Origin: UBA4416 sp943362175
GTDB taxonomy: Bacteria; Bacteroidota; Bacteroidia; B-17B0; Aurantibacillaceae
Direction of reading: 5' to 3'
Assembly (NCBI GenBank): GCA_943362175.1
Contig: CALRIU020000004.1
Span: 291,119 to 355,118 of the forward strand
Length of the DNA: 64,000 nt
Positions within the stretch are counted from its first letter, which is position 1. Every line of letters begins with the position of its first letter. A program made the translations under genes and the position numbers. The notes beneath the pieces were generated by a model. The model ran no database searches, was not told the origin of the DNA, and was given only the letters and a program-made list of their open reading frames with translations. Shown here piece after piece: positions 34,281-43,600 of the stretch.

Positions 34281-37166
34281 TTGAAACACTTTATTTTTTT
34301 AGTCAAGACGTGGATCGTATGCCTTATGGTTCTATCCCAGGGTCTTAAGGCGCAGCCCTGTTCAGGTTCATTATTGTTCGATAACAATAATCCTGCTGTA
34401 AACCTTCCTGCCGGCAACCAGTATTACTCCGGTGCTAACGGCGGTTATACCTGGGAATGCTGGTTTAAGCTCAACCAGCCTTTCAATGGCAATGTACGCC
34501 CGCTCATCAATGCGGTGGATGGCGTTACCTTCGAAGATATGTGGCTTGGATTTGGCTGGCAGGGCGGCTGGTTCAATAACCCGGTAACGAGCCTGGTGTT
34601 TAAAGTTGACGGTCCTAACAGCACCCCACCTTCAGGTCCTAATTGCAACTATGCACCCCCCGGAGGTTTTATTATCGGGACCTGGTATCACGCAGCGGGT
34701 GTGATGAATTATACGACGCAGAGAGCAGTGCTTTACCTCAATGGTGTGGCGGTGGATACGAGAACCGTAACCGTACCGCCTATCACGAGGGTTATTCCCG
34801 GCGAATTAAGTTACAATTGGTCGAATACGCCGGTTCCGTTATTCGGAAATATGGATGAAGTGCGGATCTGGAACCGGCCTTTAACCGCTACGGAAATAGC
34901 CGCCAATTATGATAAGTGCCTGAGTGGCTCCGAGCAAAATCTGTTGTTGTATTACCGTTGCAATCAGCCCGGTGGAGCGAATGTGCCCGATGCCACTTCC
35001 AACGGCCTTACCGGTACATTTTCTACCAATGCCGGCTGGTCTTCTCAACAGGCGCCTGTTACAGGAACGGCCTGCGGGGGACCATCTCCTACGGTAAGCG
35101 TAGCAGCGGGTTCCACAACACTCATCTGCGTCGGGGAAACGGCAACCTTAACGGCCACGGGCGCTTCATCCTATACCTGGAGCACAGGGGCAAACACCGC
35201 TGGCATCGTTGTAAGCCCTGCCGCAACGAGCAGCTATACTGTACAATCAATGGCTGTAACCTGTAACAGTACCAGTACCGCTTCTGCTGTTGTGACGGTA
35301 TCTGTAAATCCTTTACCTGCGCTAAGCGCCGCGGCTTCGCCGACGCTTCTTTGCAGTGGCGGCTCATCCACCTTGACAGCGGGTGGAGCTATGTCTTATA
35401 CGTGGAATGCCATAGGACTTCCTTCCGGAAATACAAATACGGTGATCGTGGTGAATCCCACGCAAACAACGCTATACACGCTCACGGGAAGCAATGGAAG
35501 CTGTATAAATTCTTCTACTGTATCCGTAACAGTCATCAGTAATACGGTTGTCGTACAGGATATGGCCATTTGCCCCGGACAAACCGGAACGCTTACCGCT
35601 ACAGGCGCCACAAGTTATGCCTGGACTAATGCGGCAACCTTGTCTTCTTCCACGGGAAGCCTGGTGGTAGCATCACCCGCATCGACACAAGCCTATACCG
35701 TTACCGGAACAACCGGCGTGTGTACCAACAGCGCAGTTGCAACAGTGAGTGTCGTCTCAAATCCTGTTATCACCGTAAGCCCCAGCACAACAACGGTATG
35801 TCCCGGTACGGCAGCCTTATTAACGGCATCGGGTACGGCATCCTATACCTGGTCGCCGGTAGTAAGTCCTGTGAGTGTTGATGGCAGCACGGTAAGTGCA
35901 AGCCCTTCTGTGAATACGACCTATACAGTGACCGGTGGCATCGGGACCTGTACCAATACAGCCCTTGTCTCTATTTCCGTTTTGCCATCGCCAACACTTG
36001 CAACGCAGGATCAAACGGTCTGCGCCGGGAGTTCGGCTACACTCAGTGCCTCCGGGGCAGTTACCTATACCTGGCAGCCGGGAGCACATACAGGTTCCGG
36101 AATCAGCGTTAGCCCGGCTTCCACACAGCTGTATACGGTAAGCGGAACTTCTGCTTCCGGATGTATCGCTGTAGCATCGGCAAGTGTCACGGTAGTTCTT
36201 CCACCGGCACTTACCGTAAGCGGTAATACTGCCACGCTATGCTCCGGCTCATCGGCGACCCTGTCGGCCTCCGGCGCCTCTTCCTACAGCTGGATGCCGG
36301 GCGGGGCCAATACATCCGGCCTGGAGGTTTCTCCAGCCGCTACAACAACGTATACAGTGAGCGGAGAAGATCATCTTGCCGGCTGCATTTCAACAGGAAC
36401 ACTCCTGCTGACGGTGTTACCGGCTCTGAGCCCGACCATCAGTGCTAAAGAAGAAATCTGCCTGGGACAGTCCACTAAGATCTATGCCTCCGGTGGTAAT
36501 ATGTATCAGTGGAATCCATCTGCAGGCATTAAAGATCCTGCGGATCCTGTCATTGCTGTCAGCCCTTCGGTAAGTACCATTTATAGTGTCACGGTATCTT
36601 CTTATACAGCTTGCCCGGTGACTGCCACGGTAGAGATTACCGTTAACCCCCTGCCTGTTGTTTTTGCAGGAAATGATACGATCGTGAATATGGATGAGGT
36701 GATCGGCCTGACAGGTACAGGCAATGTACCTGTAGGCTTTATCTCTTCAACGGGCCAGCCTCTGAATTGTACTTTTTGTTCAGCCATCCTGGTGAACCCG
36801 CAGGAGAATACCTGTTATACACTCATGGGAGAAAACGTGTACCGTTGTGTGGCTTTCGATGAAGTGTGTGTCAGCGTCACCAAAGACTGGAATGTTTATA
36901 TTCCCAATACCTTTACACCGAACGGAGATGAGGTCAATGATGCCTTCTTAGCTTATGGTTACGGCATCTTATCCGTCGACCTGCAAATCTTCGACCGCTG
37001 GGGAGAATTGATTTTTAAGGAAGAGGATACCCGCACCGGTTGGGATGGTAAGAGAGGTGGTGTGCTCTGTGAGCAAGGTGTATACACCTATAAGATGCGT
37101 CTTCATGTTATGACCGGTCAACAAACAGAGCGGGTAGGGCACGTCACGCTTCTTCCGAAGAAATAG
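34281..37166 (+). CDS. LamG-containing T9SS type B surface protein with Ig-like repeats
   Basis: The start is a TTG at 34281 giving MKHFIFLVKTWIVCLMVLSQ, a normal signal peptide ending near GLKAQ. The ATG at 34194 lies before the promoter and adds residues unlike a signal peptide. The product is about 961 residues. A LamG domain follows (NGGYTWECWFKLNQPF, GTWYHAAGVMNYTTQRAVLYLNGV, GNMDEVRIWNRPLTATEI). About eight Ig/PKD-like modules come next, of pattern VCxGxSATLxASGAxSYxW...SPxxTTxYTV. The end is a type B sorting domain: VYIPNTFTPNGDEVNDAFL, IFDRWGELIF, GWDGKRGG. It is probably a surface adhesin. The stop is 2 bp from the convergent aroQ stop. Confidence 0.88.
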   Translation: MKHFIFLVKTWIVCLMVLSQGLKAQPCSGSLLFDNNNPAVNLPAGNQYYSGANGGYTWECWFKLNQPFNGNVRPLINAVDGVTFEDMWLGFGWQGGWFNNPVTSLVFKVDGPNSTPPSGPNCNYAPPGGFIIGTWYHAAGVMNYTTQRAVLYLNGVAVDTRTVTVPPITRVIPGELSYNWSNTPVPLFGNMDEVRIWNRPLTATEIAANYDKCLSGSEQNLLLYYRCNQPGGANVPDATSNGLTGTFSTNAGWSSQQAPVTGTACGGPSPTVSVAAGSTTLICVGETATLTATGASSYTWSTGANTAGIVVSPAATSSYTVQSMAVTCNSTSTASAVVTVSVNPLPALSAAASPTLLCSGGSSTLTAGGAMSYTWNAIGLPSGNTNTVIVVNPTQTTLYTLTGSNGSCINSSTVSVTVISNTVVVQDMAICPGQTGTLTATGATSYAWTNAATLSSSTGSLVVASPASTQAYTVTGTTGVCTNSAVATVSVVSNPVITVSPSTTTVCPGTAALLTASGTASYTWSPVVSPVSVDGSTVSASPSVNTTYTVTGGIGTCTNTALVSISVLPSPTLATQDQTVCAGSSATLSASGAVTYTWQPGAHTGSGISVSPASTQLYTVSGTSASGCIAVASASVTVVLPPALTVSGNTATLCSGSSATLSASGASSYSWMPGGANTSGLEVSPAATTTYTVSGEDHLAGCISTGTLLLTVLPALSPTISAKEEICLGQSTKIYASGGNMYQWNPSAGIKDPADPVIAVSPSVSTIYSVTVSSYTACPVTATVEITVNPLPVVFAGNDTIVNMDEVIGLTGTGNVPVGFISSTGQPLNCTFCSAILVNPQENTCYTLMGENVYRCVAFDEVCVSVTKDWNVYIPNTFTPNGDEVNDAFLAYGYGILSVDLQIFDRWGELIFKEEDTRTGWDGKRGGVLCEQGVYTYKMRLHVMTGQQTERVGHVTLLPKK

Positions 37167-37167
37167 A

Positions 37168-37587
37168 TCATTTCAGAAAGCTGTCGATCGCCATTGCATA
37201 GCCTTTCAGGCCAAAGCCGCTGATGCTGCCTTTGCAGTGTTTGCCCAGGTAGGATACGTGCCTGTAATCTTCGCGTGCAAAAATATTGCTGATGTGTACT
37301 TCCACCACCGGTGTATTGATGGCGGCCACCGCATCGGCAATAGCTACCGAGGTATGTGTGTAAGCGCCGGCGTTGAGAATAATCCCATCGTGATCGAAGC
37401 CCACCTCATGAAGCCGGTTGATGAGCTCGCCTTCCACATTGCTCTGAAAATAAGAAAGCGCTACAGAGGGAAAATTCTGTTTCAGCTCCTGCAGGTAAGC
37501 ATCAAAGGATTGATCGCCGTAAATGTTTTTTTCCCGGGTGCCCAAAAGGTTGAGGTTGGGGCCGTTGATTATTGCTATCTTTAACAC
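37168..37587 (-). CDS. aroQ: 3-dehydroquinate dehydratase type II
   Basis: Third step of the shikimate pathway (3-dehydroquinate to 3-dehydroshikimate), cytoplasmic dodecameric enzyme. 139 residues, normal length. Motifs: IINGPNLNLLGTRE (2-20), catalytic Tyr23 in NIYGDQSFD, LNAGAYTHTSVAI with Asn72 and His78, and catalytic His98 in EVHISNIFAREDYRH. It starts head-to-head with xerD with a single base between the two start codons, so its promoter must lie inside the xerD 5' end. The 3' end abuts the T9SS gene. Confidence 0.96.
   Translation of the reverse strand: MLKIAIINGPNLNLLGTREKNIYGDQSFDAYLQELKQNFPSVALSYFQSNVEGELINRLHEVGFDHDGIILNAGAYTHTSVAIADAVAAINTPVVEVHISNIFAREDYRHVSYLGKHCKGSISGFGLKGYAMAIDSFLK
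37569..37576 (+). promoter_or_regulatory. Possible -7 box of xerD, inside aroQ
   Basis: TATCTTTA (TAnnTTTG with one mismatch) lies in the first codons of the opposite-strand aroQ. If used, xerD would have an almost leaderless message from the TTG at 37589, or a later start. Confidence 0.3.
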
Positions 37588-37588
37588 G

Positions 37589-38542
37589 TTGGATGATTTT
37601 TATCTGACATCTAATTTAGACATTCAGCTGAAACTCTGGAAGACAAATATTGAGGATTTTAAATATTACCTGAAAGTCGAGAAATCATTTTCGGAAAATT
37701 CAGTCGTTTCTTATGAAACCGATATCGAAAAGCTTTGCGCTTTTATAGAGTCCTACCATCCCTCGAAAAGGCCGGAGGACGTGACGTTGAAAGACCTGCA
37801 GGAGTTCCTGAAATGGCTGGCTGATTTTCACCTCACCGAAACCACGCAGTCCCGCATCATATCGGGCATCAAGCATTTTTTCAAATTCCTGGTCCTTGAA
37901 AATTATATCCGCAACAGCCCGGCCGAGCTGCTGGAAACGCCGCGCATCAGGCGTAAACTCCCGGTATTCCTGAGCGTGGACGAGATCGACAGGATGCTGG
38001 GGCTCATCGATCGCAGCACGCCGGAAGGAGAACGTAATGTGGCTATGCTGGAAACCCTTTACAGCTGCGGGCTCCGGGTGTCGGAGCTCATTGCCTTAAA
38101 GCTCACCGGCATTCATAAGGAAGATGGATTTATCAGCGTGATCGGGAAAGGAAATAAGCAACGCCTGGTGCCGATCGGTCGCTCGGCCCTGAAGCTGATC
38201 GACAATTACGTGACGCATCACCGGAATAAGATCAACATCAAAAAGAACAATGAGGATATGATCTTCCTCAGCAAACGCGGGACACCCATCACGCGGCAAA
38301 TGGTATTTTATATCATCAAAGACCTCGCAGAAAAGGCTGGCATCCGGAAAACATTAAGCCCTCACACCTTCCGGCATTCCTTTGCCACGCACCTGGTGGA
38401 AGGTGGCGCCGATCTGCGTGCCGTGCAGGAAATGCTGGGGCATGAAAGCATTACCACCACCGAGATCTACACACACCTCGATCAGCAGTTCTTAAGGGAT
38501 AACATCCTTAGCTATCATCCGCGCAATAAACGGAGTAATTAG
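37589..38542 (+). CDS. xerD: Site-specific tyrosine recombinase XerD-like
   Basis: A tyrosine recombinase of the Xer type (chromosome dimer resolution at dif). Chosen start is a TTG at 37589 (MDDFYLTSN), about 317 residues; the frame extends back to 37523 only inside aroQ. A later non-ATG start is possible, since KVEKSFSENSVVSYETDIEKL begins the SAM-like core-binding domain. The catalytic domain shows LETLYSCGLRVSELIAL (Arg), GKGNKQRLVPIG (Lys), SPHTFRHSFATHL (His, Arg), LGHESITTTEIYTHL (His, Tyr nucleophile). It is not next to phage or integron genes, so a housekeeping Xer role is most likely. XerC vs XerD identity is not certain. Confidence 0.88.
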   Translation: MDDFYLTSNLDIQLKLWKTNIEDFKYYLKVEKSFSENSVVSYETDIEKLCAFIESYHPSKRPEDVTLKDLQEFLKWLADFHLTETTQSRIISGIKHFFKFLVLENYIRNSPAELLETPRIRRKLPVFLSVDEIDRMLGLIDRSTPEGERNVAMLETLYSCGLRVSELIALKLTGIHKEDGFISVIGKGNKQRLVPIGRSALKLIDNYVTHHRNKINIKKNNEDMIFLSKRGTPITRQMVFYIIKDLAEKAGIRKTLSPHTFRHSFATHLVEGGADLRAVQEMLGHESITTTEIYTHLDQQFLRDNILSYHPRNKRSN

Positions 38543-38560
38543 TTTTTAGAAGAGGCATTT

Positions 38561-38661
38561 AACCGCAGAGACGCAAAGAAGGCGCAGATTTCGCAGAGGA
38601 TTTTTAAAAAATTACATCCTCAACTTATGTATGTCAAAACTCTGCGCGCTTTGCGGTTACA
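38561..38661. repeat. Inverted pair of dispersed AACCGC-type repeats
   Basis: AACCGCAGAGACGCAAAG at 38561 and, in the opposite orientation, CTCTGCGCGCTTTGCGGTT ending near 38659. They flank about 60 bp of AT-rich sequence between xerD and the thiolase. Same element as at 12868-13170 and 19918. Confidence 0.65.
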
Positions 38662-38665
38662 TGAT

Positions 38666-39871
38666 CTACGCCTTCTCGATGATCGCCGCGTAGCCTTGTC
38701 CTACACCGATACACATCGTCACTAAGGCATATTTTTTATTCTGCTCATGCAGCTCGATGGCCGCCGAGTTGATGATCCTCGCGCCGGTCATGCCCAAAGG
38801 ATGCCCGAGTGCGATGGCGCCTCCGTTCGGGTTGATGCGCGGGTCTTTATCATCGAGGCCCCATTGGCGGGTGCAGCCCAGCGCCTGTGAAGCAAAGGCT
38901 TCGTTCAGCTCGATGATGTCGATATCGTTCCAGCTCAGGCCTGCTTTTTTCAGGGCCAGCTTCGCCGCTTCCACCGGGCCCAGGCCCATGATGCGCGGCT
39001 CGATACCGGTCACGGCGCTGCTCACGATGCGCGCCAGCGGTTTTAAGTTGTAGGATTTAATGGCGTTTTCTCCGGCAAGCAGGAGAGCGGCGGCGCCGTC
39101 GTTGAGGCCGGCGGCATTGCCCGCCGTCACGCTTCCGTCTTTTTTGAAAGCCGGCTTTAATTTCTGAAGGCCTTCTAAGGTTGTAGCGGGTTTTGCAAAT
39201 TCATCCTTGCTGAACAGGATGGCATCTCCTTTTTTCTGAGGGATCTCCACCGCCACGATTTCTTTTTCGAAGCGTCCGGTGGCAGTAGCTTTGGCCGCTT
39301 TCTGCTGGCTCCATAAGGCAAAGGCATCCTGATCTTCGCGGCTGATCTTGTGCATCTCCGCGACATTCTCCGCCGTTTCGCCCATGGCATCCACACCGTA
39401 TTGCTCCTTAAGCTTCGGGTTGATGAACCTCCAGCCAAAGCTGCTGTCGAATAGCTGCTGGTCTCTTCCGAAAGCAGAACCTGCTTTGCTCATGACGAGG
39501 GGCCCGCGGGTCATATTCTCCAAACCCGAAGCGATCATCAGCTCCGCATCGCCCAACTGGATATACCTGGCGGCATCAATCGTGGCGCTTAGGCCCGAAG
39601 CACACAGCCTGTTTACGGTTTGTCCCGGAACGCTCACCGGCAGTCCCGCCATCAGCGAAGCCATGCGGGCCACGTTGCGGTTATCTTCACCGGCCTGGTT
39701 GGCGCAGCCCATGATTACATCACCCACCTGCGCCCAATCAACCGACGGATTTTTTTTCATAAGTTCTTTTAGGACGATCGTTCCAAGATCGTCGGTGCGA
39801 ACCACAGATAGAGAGCCTCCGAAGTTGCCGATCGGTGTTCTGACACCATTGATGATATAAGCCTGTTGCAT
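38666..39871 (-). CDS. Acyl-CoA thiolase (acetyl-CoA acyltransferase, PcaF/FadA-like)
   Basis: 401 residues, a complete thiolase that cleaves a 3-ketoacyl-CoA to acetyl-CoA and a shortened acyl-CoA. The nucleophile is Cys90 in VNRLCASGLSATIDAA. The second half has LNEAFASQALG, GGAIALGHPLGMTGARI with His357, and CIGVGQGYA with Cys387. The N-terminal RTPIGNFGGSLSVVRTDDLG and the ending MCIGVGQG resemble 3-oxoadipyl-CoA thiolases (PcaF/PaaJ) as well as FadA-type enzymes, so the precise substrate is open. It stands alone; no hydratase or dehydrogenase partner is adjacent. Confidence 0.93.
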   Translation of the reverse strand: MQQAYIINGVRTPIGNFGGSLSVVRTDDLGTIVLKELMKKNPSVDWAQVGDVIMGCANQAGEDNRNVARMASLMAGLPVSVPGQTVNRLCASGLSATIDAARYIQLGDAELMIASGLENMTRGPLVMSKAGSAFGRDQQLFDSSFGWRFINPKLKEQYGVDAMGETAENVAEMHKISREDQDAFALWSQQKAAKATATGRFEKEIVAVEIPQKKGDAILFSKDEFAKPATTLEGLQKLKPAFKKDGSVTAGNAAGLNDGAAALLLAGENAIKSYNLKPLARIVSSAVTGIEPRIMGLGPVEAAKLALKKAGLSWNDIDIIELNEAFASQALGCTRQWGLDDKDPRINPNGGAIALGHPLGMTGARIINSAAIELHEQNKKYALVTMCIGVGQGYAAIIEKA

Positions 39872-39898
39872 AAAATTCCGTGTTTAATAAATACGGTA

Positions 39899-39906
39899 CA
39901 AAACTA
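39899..39906 (-). promoter_or_regulatory. -7 box of the thiolase gene
   Basis: On the minus strand the sequence is TAGTTTTG (TAnnTTTG), 27 bp before the ATG at 39871. Confidence 0.55.
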
Positions 39907-40032
39907 TTCTTTTTGATGGGATAGGAGATAAAAACCGGATGATTTTAGACGATTCGCTCAGTGTGATGCCCGATTTAAAAGTTTTTTCATTTTTTGACAT
40001 ACTAAAGTCGGCTGATTTTCGTTTCTTTGTAG

Positions 40033-42084
40033 TTGAAAAACAATTATTTAAGGCTTTTGTTGAAGCGCTTCACACCACATATTTTTCTGCTGGCGGCCCT
40101 GCTCATTTCCATGGCCGCTTTCGCTCAGCCCGGTCCGCCTTCCTTGCGCTGTGCAGCGGTGAATGCTGTCGGAAATGTGAGCCTTACCTGGGTCATCCCC
40201 CCGGATCCCGCGTCGCAGTTTACCGTTTACGAGGTTTATAATTCGGCTTTGGCAACAGGTCCTTTCACGATGGTGGGAACGGTGAATGTGTATGCGCAAA
40301 ATACCTTTTTGCATGCCACAAACGACGGGACGGTACAATCCCAATACTACTACATCCGAACGATCAGCAACGGCGGGGCCAGTATTTCCGCGCCCTCGGA
40401 TACCATCCGTTCCATCTTTCTTAATATTGCTAATGCTGCGAGTGGCAGGCCTTCCTTAACCTGGAACAAGATCCATACGCCGCTGTTGCCAACGGGTTCG
40501 CCTACCTTTACGCTTTCCCGCCAATCGCCCCCGGGAGCCTGGACCACCCTTTACACCGGTACCAGGATGAATTACATTGATACCATCAGTATTTGCACGA
40601 TTTTTTACAATTATAAAGTGGAAACACCCGATGCACAGGGCTGTATCTCCCAGTCCAATATCAACGGAGGCCTGTACCAGGATCTGACACCGCCCAATGT
40701 GCCTTTCCTGGATTCTGTATCCGTAAACCCGGACGGCTCAGTTACCTTAGGCTGGGAAGCCTCTACATCAGCTGATGCCACACGCTACGTGGTGTACCTC
40801 TCGGGTGCCACCAATCTTCCGATCGATACGATCAACGGCAGGCTCAGCACCAGCTATACCTATACCAATTCAAACGCCTCTTCAGGTGCGGAGACCTACG
40901 TCATTGCGGCGATGGACAGCTGCGGGAATATCAGCCAGCTGACCAACAGCGGGCATAAGACGATCTACCTGGGGCTTAATTATAACTTCTGCGCGCGTAC
41001 GGCCATGCTCTCCTGGGCCAATTACGGCAACCTGCCCAAAGGTATTTCCAAATACAACGTGTATTGTTCCATCAATGGCGGAGCGGCCACGATGATCGGC
41101 ACCACCTCTTCCAATGCGTTTTCGCATCCGAACCTGAATCCGGGAGATACGTATTGCTATTATGTAAAGGTGTTTAATAACGGAGAGGGAATCACGGCCA
41201 ATTCCAATGTGAAATGCATCCTGGCCACAGCACCGCAGGGCCCGGCCTATGTGTACCTGCGCTCGGCAAGTGTGACGCCGGACCAGCTGGTGGCGGTGAC
41301 TTACGTGATCGATAACAGCAGGTCATACAAAGGCGCTACGATTTTCAGGTCGCTGGATGGCATTCATTTCAGCCAGGTGTTTTACCAGGCTGCCGGCTCG
41401 GGCACCATCAACACCTACGTGGATAAGGATGTGAAGACCTACGACAAAAATTATTATTACAAGCTCCAGATCTCCGATAGCTGCGGAAATCCCGGACCTT
41501 TCAGCAATGTGGCGAAAACATCGCTCCTGAAAGTGTCCAACGACCATGAGAATATCTATTTCAATACACTGACCTGGGACGATTATACCGGTTTTTCGGG
41601 TGGTGTGCAGTCTTACAATATTTACCGGGCGGTCAACGGTGTTTTCAATCCCGTTGCCGTCGATAATGTGCCTTACGGCACCAGGATCTACGTGGACAAT
41701 GTCGAGGAGTTCAGCAGCGACCAGGGAAAATTCTCCTATTATGTAGAGGCTGTGGAAGGCCCCGGAAATATCTATAGTTATAAAGATTCGGCACGCTCGA
41801 ATGTGGCCGATGCCTATGTGGAGGTGAATGTGTTTGTACCCAATGCCTTTTGCCCGAAAGGTGTCAATAAGATCTGGATGCCGGTAGCGCAGTTCGTGGA
41901 AAAAACGGATTATAACGTCACGGTGTTCGATCGCTGGGGAACAAAGGTGTTCCATACTTCCAGCGATACCGAAGGCTGGGATGGCTCAGGTACGACCGAC
42001 GAGGTGTTTGTGTACCTGGTGGAATATAAAAACGCCCGCGGCGAGTTTATCCAGCTGAAAGGCCACGTCACGATGATCCGCTAA
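40033..42084 (+). CDS. T9SS type B surface protein with FN3-like domains
   Basis: The frame opens with a TTG at 40033 (MKNNYLRLLLKRF); a second TTG at 40060 (MKRFTPHIFLL) would also leave a normal signal peptide ending at MAAFAQ. About 683 residues. Repeated fibronectin type III-like modules (NVSLTWVIPPDPASQFTVYEVY, SVTLGWEASTSADATRYVVYL, TAMLSWANYGNLPKGISKYNVY, FNTLTWDDYTGFSGGVQSYNIY) fill residues about 35-590. The C-terminus VFVPNAFCPKGVNKIWMPV, VTVFDRWGTKVF, GWDGSGT is a type B (gliding-associated) sorting domain. Probably a surface adhesin or cell-envelope scaffold. The VWA-domain gene follows 88 bp later on the same strand. Confidence 0.87.
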   Translation: MKNNYLRLLLKRFTPHIFLLAALLISMAAFAQPGPPSLRCAAVNAVGNVSLTWVIPPDPASQFTVYEVYNSALATGPFTMVGTVNVYAQNTFLHATNDGTVQSQYYYIRTISNGGASISAPSDTIRSIFLNIANAASGRPSLTWNKIHTPLLPTGSPTFTLSRQSPPGAWTTLYTGTRMNYIDTISICTIFYNYKVETPDAQGCISQSNINGGLYQDLTPPNVPFLDSVSVNPDGSVTLGWEASTSADATRYVVYLSGATNLPIDTINGRLSTSYTYTNSNASSGAETYVIAAMDSCGNISQLTNSGHKTIYLGLNYNFCARTAMLSWANYGNLPKGISKYNVYCSINGGAATMIGTTSSNAFSHPNLNPGDTYCYYVKVFNNGEGITANSNVKCILATAPQGPAYVYLRSASVTPDQLVAVTYVIDNSRSYKGATIFRSLDGIHFSQVFYQAAGSGTINTYVDKDVKTYDKNYYYKLQISDSCGNPGPFSNVAKTSLLKVSNDHENIYFNTLTWDDYTGFSGGVQSYNIYRAVNGVFNPVAVDNVPYGTRIYVDNVEEFSSDQGKFSYYVEAVEGPGNIYSYKDSARSNVADAYVEVNVFVPNAFCPKGVNKIWMPVAQFVEKTDYNVTVFDRWGTKVFHTSSDTEGWDGSGTTDEVFVYLVEYKNARGEFIQLKGHVTMIR

Positions 42085-42153
42085 TGCTTATTTCTTAGCA
42101 CCGGATGTTTAATAAGTTTCTTTTGCCGTCTCCTTTATACCTGTATCCTGTTC

Positions 42154-42161
42154 TATTTTTG
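42154..42161 (+). promoter_or_regulatory. -7 box of the VWA gene
   Basis: TATTTTTG matches TAnnTTTG, 11 bp before the ATG at 42173. The leader would be very short. Confidence 0.45.
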
Positions 42162-42172
42162 GGATTATAAAG

Positions 42173-43555
42173 ATGATGAGCCGTTTCTCTGTCCATAGTA
42201 TTATTGCGTTTATGTTGCTGGCCTATCTGCTGCCGGCGCAGGTCAAAAAAACAGAGCCATCCATCACGCGGGTGCTTTTCGTGTTTGATGCCAGCAATAG
42301 TATGAAGGCCAAACACGGCAGCCAGACACGGATCCAGGGTGCCAAGGACCTCTTCTATAAATTCATTGACAGCCTGAGCCGGAAGCCGAACATGCAGTTT
42401 GCCCTGCGCATGTACGGGCATACGGTGAAATACCCGCCCGGCGATTGCAAGGACTCGAAGCTGGTAGTACCTTTCGGGAAAGGGAATGCCGCCCTCATTA
42501 AATCCAAAGTATCGGAGGCACAGCCTACCGGTATCACACCGATCGAGCATTCGCTGACGGAATCGGCCAATGATTTTCCGGATGCCAAAGCGGTAAACAT
42601 GATCATCCTCATCACCGACGGGATCGAGGAGTGCGGGGGCGATCCCTGCGCTGCACGGCAGAAGCTCATGGAAAAAGGCATTGTGTTCAAGCCTTTCATC
42701 ATCGGCATCGGCTTATCGCCGGAACAGATCAAAACCTTTGAGTGCGTGGGTGATTACTACGATTTTGATGATGCCAATACCCTGGTGGATATCAGCGCCA
42801 TCATCTCCAAACAGAAGCTCAACAAAACATCCTCGCAGGTGAACCTCCTCGATACGAAATCGCTCCCGACAGAGACTAATGTGAACATGACCTTTTACAA
42901 TACCGCTTCGGGCAGGTATGTGTACAACTACATCCATACGATGAACCGGCTGAATAACCCGGATACGCTGTACCTCGATGACTTCCCGACCTACAAAGTG
43001 GTAGCGCATACCATACCGCCGGTGGAAAGCAAGGACATAAAGCTTACACAAGGCAAGCATACGATTATCCCGATCGATGCGCCACAAGGTTATATAGAGC
43101 TGAAGCGCCCGCAGGGCGTTTATAATTTCAACGAGCGCATCAAAACCATCGTGAGGAAAGGCAACAGCGACATGAAAACGCTGAATGTGCAGCAGATGAA
43201 TACGGTGGAGAAATACATTACGGGAAGCTACGACCTCGAGATCCTGACCCTGCCGCGGACTTATATCAACGGAGTGAAAGTGGACCAGTCGCAAACCAAA
43301 ACCGTGGAGCTTCCCAACGCCGGTATGCTCACCGTAAAAGCCCTGGAAAACGGCGACGGCTGCATTCTGAAAGACACGAAAAAACTGGAATGGGTTTGCA
43401 ATCTCAGCAGCGCTACCTCGCAGGTGTATTACCTGCAGCCCGGTAATTACCGCATCGAGTGGCGCTCCAGATCCTTAAAGGGTTCTATCTACACCATCGA
43501 GAAAAAATTCTCTGTTCGCTCGGATATGGAAACGAAGGTGGAGCTGTATAAATAA
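42173..43555 (+). CDS. Secreted von Willebrand factor A domain protein
   Basis: 460 residues with a signal peptide (SIIAFMLLAYLLPAQ). A VWA domain spans about residues 32-200. Its metal-ion-dependent adhesion site is complete: DASNSMKA (DxSxS), PTGITPIEHSL (Thr) and LITDGIEECGGD (Asp). The C-terminal 250 residues form beta-rich domains that include PQGYIELKRPQG and YINGVKVDQSQTKTVELPNAG. Related Bacteroidota proteins are annotated as VWA-domain proteins without defined partners. It follows a T9SS type B gene but carries no T9SS sorting domain itself, so it is probably periplasmic. Confidence 0.85.
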   Translation: MMSRFSVHSIIAFMLLAYLLPAQVKKTEPSITRVLFVFDASNSMKAKHGSQTRIQGAKDLFYKFIDSLSRKPNMQFALRMYGHTVKYPPGDCKDSKLVVPFGKGNAALIKSKVSEAQPTGITPIEHSLTESANDFPDAKAVNMIILITDGIEECGGDPCAARQKLMEKGIVFKPFIIGIGLSPEQIKTFECVGDYYDFDDANTLVDISAIISKQKLNKTSSQVNLLDTKSLPTETNVNMTFYNTASGRYVYNYIHTMNRLNNPDTLYLDDFPTYKVVAHTIPPVESKDIKLTQGKHTIIPIDAPQGYIELKRPQGVYNFNERIKTIVRKGNSDMKTLNVQQMNTVEKYITGSYDLEILTLPRTYINGVKVDQSQTKTVELPNAGMLTVKALENGDGCILKDTKKLEWVCNLSSATSQVYYLQPGNYRIEWRSRSLKGSIYTIEKKFSVRSDMETKVELYK

Positions 43556-43600
43556 TCAACCACCGGTTCCGCTGGCTGAGGCTCTCGAAGCCGCGGAATA

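Noticed and set aside
37589..38542. xerD as an integrase of a mobile element
   Set aside because: No phage, integron or conjugation genes and no attachment-site repeats are visible; it is flanked by aroQ and a thiolase.
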